10,017 nt of DNA from CBDULQ01 sp965368115 (GTDB lineage: Bacteria > Pseudomonadota > Gammaproteobacteria > SZUA-229): the NCBI GenBank assembly GCA_965368115.1, contig CBDULQ010000130.1, positions 1 to 10,017 on the forward strand, given 5' to 3'. The position numbers and the translations under genes are program-made. The notes under the pieces were generated by a model. The model had not been told where the DNA came from, made no database searches, and worked only from the letters and a program-made list of their open reading frames with translations. Position 1 is the first letter of the stretch. Every line of letters begins with the position of its first letter. Shown here in pieces: positions 8,781-10,017 of this stretch.

Positions 8781-9548
8781 TTAGAAGCGACGAATCCAGC
8801 CATCCACTTCGCCGATGAGTTCCTTGTTTTTGTTGACGAAGAAATGATCCGCACCGTCGACCACCTGTTGAGTGTACTGTTTGTTCCCGGAGCCGGCGGC
8901 CTTGCGTTGCGGTGCCGATTTAAGAATACCTTCCAGGTCGCGACTGCCGTAGATATCCAGTACCGGGATGCTGATTTTTTTCAGCGCGGCAACCGTGTTC
9001 ATGCGCTGATCTTCACGTGGTTGCGGCATGCCGACGGCAACGAAGGCCTTGACGCCATGGTCCGGGTTGCTGGACAGGTAGTAGGCGGTCATTGCAGTGC
9101 CCAGGCTGTGAGCAACGATGACAATATGGTCGATACCCTTGTCGCGCAGGTTCTGTACCGCGGCGCGGAGGCGCGGCGCGACTTCATCGAACAGCGGAGC
9201 ATATTCATGGTATTCAGCTTCATTGTGCAGCACCGGCATCTGGATCGACAGGGTGGTCCAGCCTTTTTCGGTGAGCCCGGTGCGCAGCGGGTGTACCACG
9301 TCCTGCCAGTTCGGGTGGACACCGGAACCATGTACGACGATCACACCACCACGTGGCGTGTCGGTAGCCGCTTCGGTGTAGATGGCGAGAAACCGCTGAC
9401 CATCCGCTTCCAGCCATTCTGCTTCACCATCGATGAGAAACTCGACGATCTGGTCGGCCCAGCGTTTCTCCTTGGCCAGATCGGAGGCCAGCACTGTGGA
9501 CGACAGCCCGGCGGCAATTAAAAAACAGAGTGAGATCAGTACTTTCAT
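8781..9548 (-). CDS. Secreted DUF3530-family alpha/beta hydrolase
   Basis: Predicted exported alpha/beta-hydrolase-fold protein of the DUF3530 family; its substrate is unknown. ATG at 9546-9548 is chosen over the upstream in-frame ATG (9594-9596) because it has AGGTG about seven bases upstream and opens directly with a signal peptide (Lys2, hydrophobic core, likely cleavage after VLA at 19-21). This gives 255 residues. Family marks are VVHGSGVHPNW (oxyanion-hole region, 71-81), the block HPLRTGLTEKGWTTLSIQMP (86-105), the nucleophile elbow AHSLG with Ser148, Asp204 (YGSRD) as the likely acid, and His235 (DGADHFF) as the catalytic base. All triad members appear present, so it is probably an active esterase or related enzyme in the periplasm. 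polB follows 79 bp after its stop, separated by a strong hairpin. Confidence 0.88.
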   Translation of the reverse strand: MKVLISLCFLIAAGLSSTVLASDLAKEKRWADQIVEFLIDGEAEWLEADGQRFLAIYTEAATDTPRGGVIVVHGSGVHPNWQDVVHPLRTGLTEKGWTTLSIQMPVLHNEAEYHEYAPLFDEVAPRLRAAVQNLRDKGIDHIVIVAHSLGTAMTAYYLSSNPDHGVKAFVAVGMPQPREDQRMNTVAALKKISIPVLDIYGSRDLEGILKSAPQRKAAGSGNKQYTQQVVDGADHFFVNKNKELIGEVDGWIRRF

Positions 9549-9628
9549 GGCGACACCTGCGTGGAAATAGAGCTTATGAATTATTCTACCCGGCATGTTA
9601 CTGAGTTTCCGGGGGCTTTACCTGAGGT

Positions 9629-9699
9629 TTTGCATTTAAATTTTCAATCGATACTCGAGCTGAGGTGCTAATGCCTGAATATTTTGCTGTAAATGCAAA
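9629..9699. repeat. 10-bp inverted repeat in the hydrolase upstream region
   Basis: TTTGCATTTA (9629-9638) and its exact complement TAAATGCAAA (9690-9699) are separated by 51 bases. The right half falls in the spacer of the candidate promoter and the left half lies downstream of the likely start site. This could be a pair of operator half-sites for a looping repressor, a weak cruciform, or chance in AT-rich sequence. Confidence 0.35.
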
Positions 9700-9705
9700 T
9701 GTCAA
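9678..9705 (-). promoter_or_regulatory. Candidate sigma70 promoter for the hydrolase gene
   Basis: Read on the minus strand, a perfect TTGACA -35 (9700-9705) is followed after 16 bases by AATATT (9678-9683, four of six -10 matches). An 18-base spacing would give TATTCA. Transcription would start near 9670, giving a leader of about 120 bases. A competing -10 (TAGAAT, 9583-9588) closer to the gene has a poor -35. One half of a 10-bp inverted repeat lies within the -35/-10 spacer. Confidence 0.35.
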
Positions 9706-9825
9706 TTTTACTGTTAATTTATACCGAGTGTATTGATATTAAGTAAGATTAATCAGCTATTTATGAAATATGAAAAAAATGGATATCTTATCGCTTTCAA
9801 GCCAGGTGAGCGCTGCTTTTGAGTG

Positions 9826-9845
9826 AAAAAAGCCTCTGTATAGGC
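9826..9845 (-). terminator. Weak intrinsic terminator candidate (leftward)
   Basis: On the minus strand GCCT-ATACAG-AGGC is followed immediately by six Ts. The stem is only 4 bp, so it would be a weak terminator for any leftward transcript entering from beyond the right edge. Confidence 0.25.
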
Positions 9846-10017
9846 AAACTCGGCGCCATTGATTTGTATGGTCTGGATCGCCCGAAAAGCGAGGAAAACG
9901 GATAGATCCGGCTTCCCGGACGATTTCGGCGATATGGAAAAATAGTTAGTTAAATCATATGGATAACGATTTCATGGCCCATACGGGGTAGGGGCGCCTA
10001 TTCCCCTGGAGATATAT

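Larger units (their letters stand above)
9549..10017. other. Non-coding stretch: AT-rich part, then potential stem-loops
   Basis: No convincing gene is seen on either strand. About 9630-9800 is clearly AT-rich and holds the promoter candidate and the inverted repeat. From about 9830 the base composition rises. A 10-bp stem with one bulged C pairs 9877-9887 with 9924-9933, enclosing a second hairpin TCCGG-CTTC-CCGGA (9907-9920). CCAT/ATGG (9856-9871) pairs before it. GGGGTAGG (9985-9992) pairs with CCTA plus CCCC (9997-10006, two-base bulge) after it. GGAG at 10008-10011 could be the ribosome binding site of a + strand gene starting beyond the edge. This does not match any riboswitch consensus I recognise. 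Confidence 0.5.

Noticed and set aside
8760..9521. 253-codon open frame on the plus strand opposite the hydrolase gene
   Set aside because: Shadow of the DUF3530 gene, which has a signal peptide, catalytic motifs and a ribosome binding site.
9594..9596. Upstream ATG as start of the hydrolase
   Set aside because: It lacks a ribosome binding site and would put 16 residues in front of a clear signal peptide. The ATG at 9546-9548 is better.
9826..9935. Cyclic-di-GMP-I (GEMM) riboswitch
   Set aside because: AGGCAAAC recalls part of the consensus, but the GACGCAAAGCC segment and the tetraloop-receptor halves are missing.
9940..9960. Integron attC core site (GTTAAAT fits GTTRRRY)
   Set aside because: No matching inverse core (RYYYAAC) is seen at a suitable distance upstream and no integrase or cassette is seen.

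Overview
The window looks like chromosomal DNA of a gammaproteobacterium of moderate GC content. This is inferred from the products: SUF proteins close to the E. coli type, an NhaA antiporter that aligns almost position for position with E. coli NhaA, a DNA polymerase II (PolB) and a DUF3530 hydrolase. No rRNA, tRNA, CRISPR array, insertion sequence or phage gene was seen.

Positions 1-4715 (+ strand) hold a tightly packed iron-sulfur assembly operon in the order sufB (5' end outside the window) - sufC - sufD - sufT-like DUF59 gene - sufA/iscA-type carrier - sufE. Gaps are at most 25 bp and two junctions overlap. SufB, SufC and SufD form the scaffold/ATPase complex. SufE delivers persulfide sulfur. 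The A-type carrier and the DUF59 protein act in cluster delivery or maturation. The cysteine desulfurase gene sufS, often found between sufD and sufT/sufE, is absent from this stretch, so the desulfurase must be encoded elsewhere.

Positions 4787-6349 (+ strand) hold nhaA, a Na+/H+ antiporter with its catalytic aspartates intact but Asn in place of the usual TM10 lysine (Lys300 in E. coli). A small uncharacterised gene with a TTG start follows 3 bp later. It converges with polB and overlaps it by 9 bp.

Positions 6341-9548 (- strand) hold polB, complete with exonuclease and polymerase motifs and a C-terminal clamp-binding peptide. Upstream of it in the same direction is a gene for a secreted DUF3530 alpha/beta hydrolase. 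A strong perfect hairpin lies between the two.

Positions 9549-10017 contain no convincing gene. The first part is AT-rich, with a promoter candidate for the hydrolase and a 10-bp inverted repeat. The last ~190 bp is GC-richer and holds several potential stem-loops, ending in a Shine-Dalgarno-like GGAG at the right edge. It could be a structured 5' leader of a + strand gene starting just outside the window. The best candidates for a second look are the NhaA substitution, the missing sufS and this structured stretch. No clearly new multi-gene system is visible.
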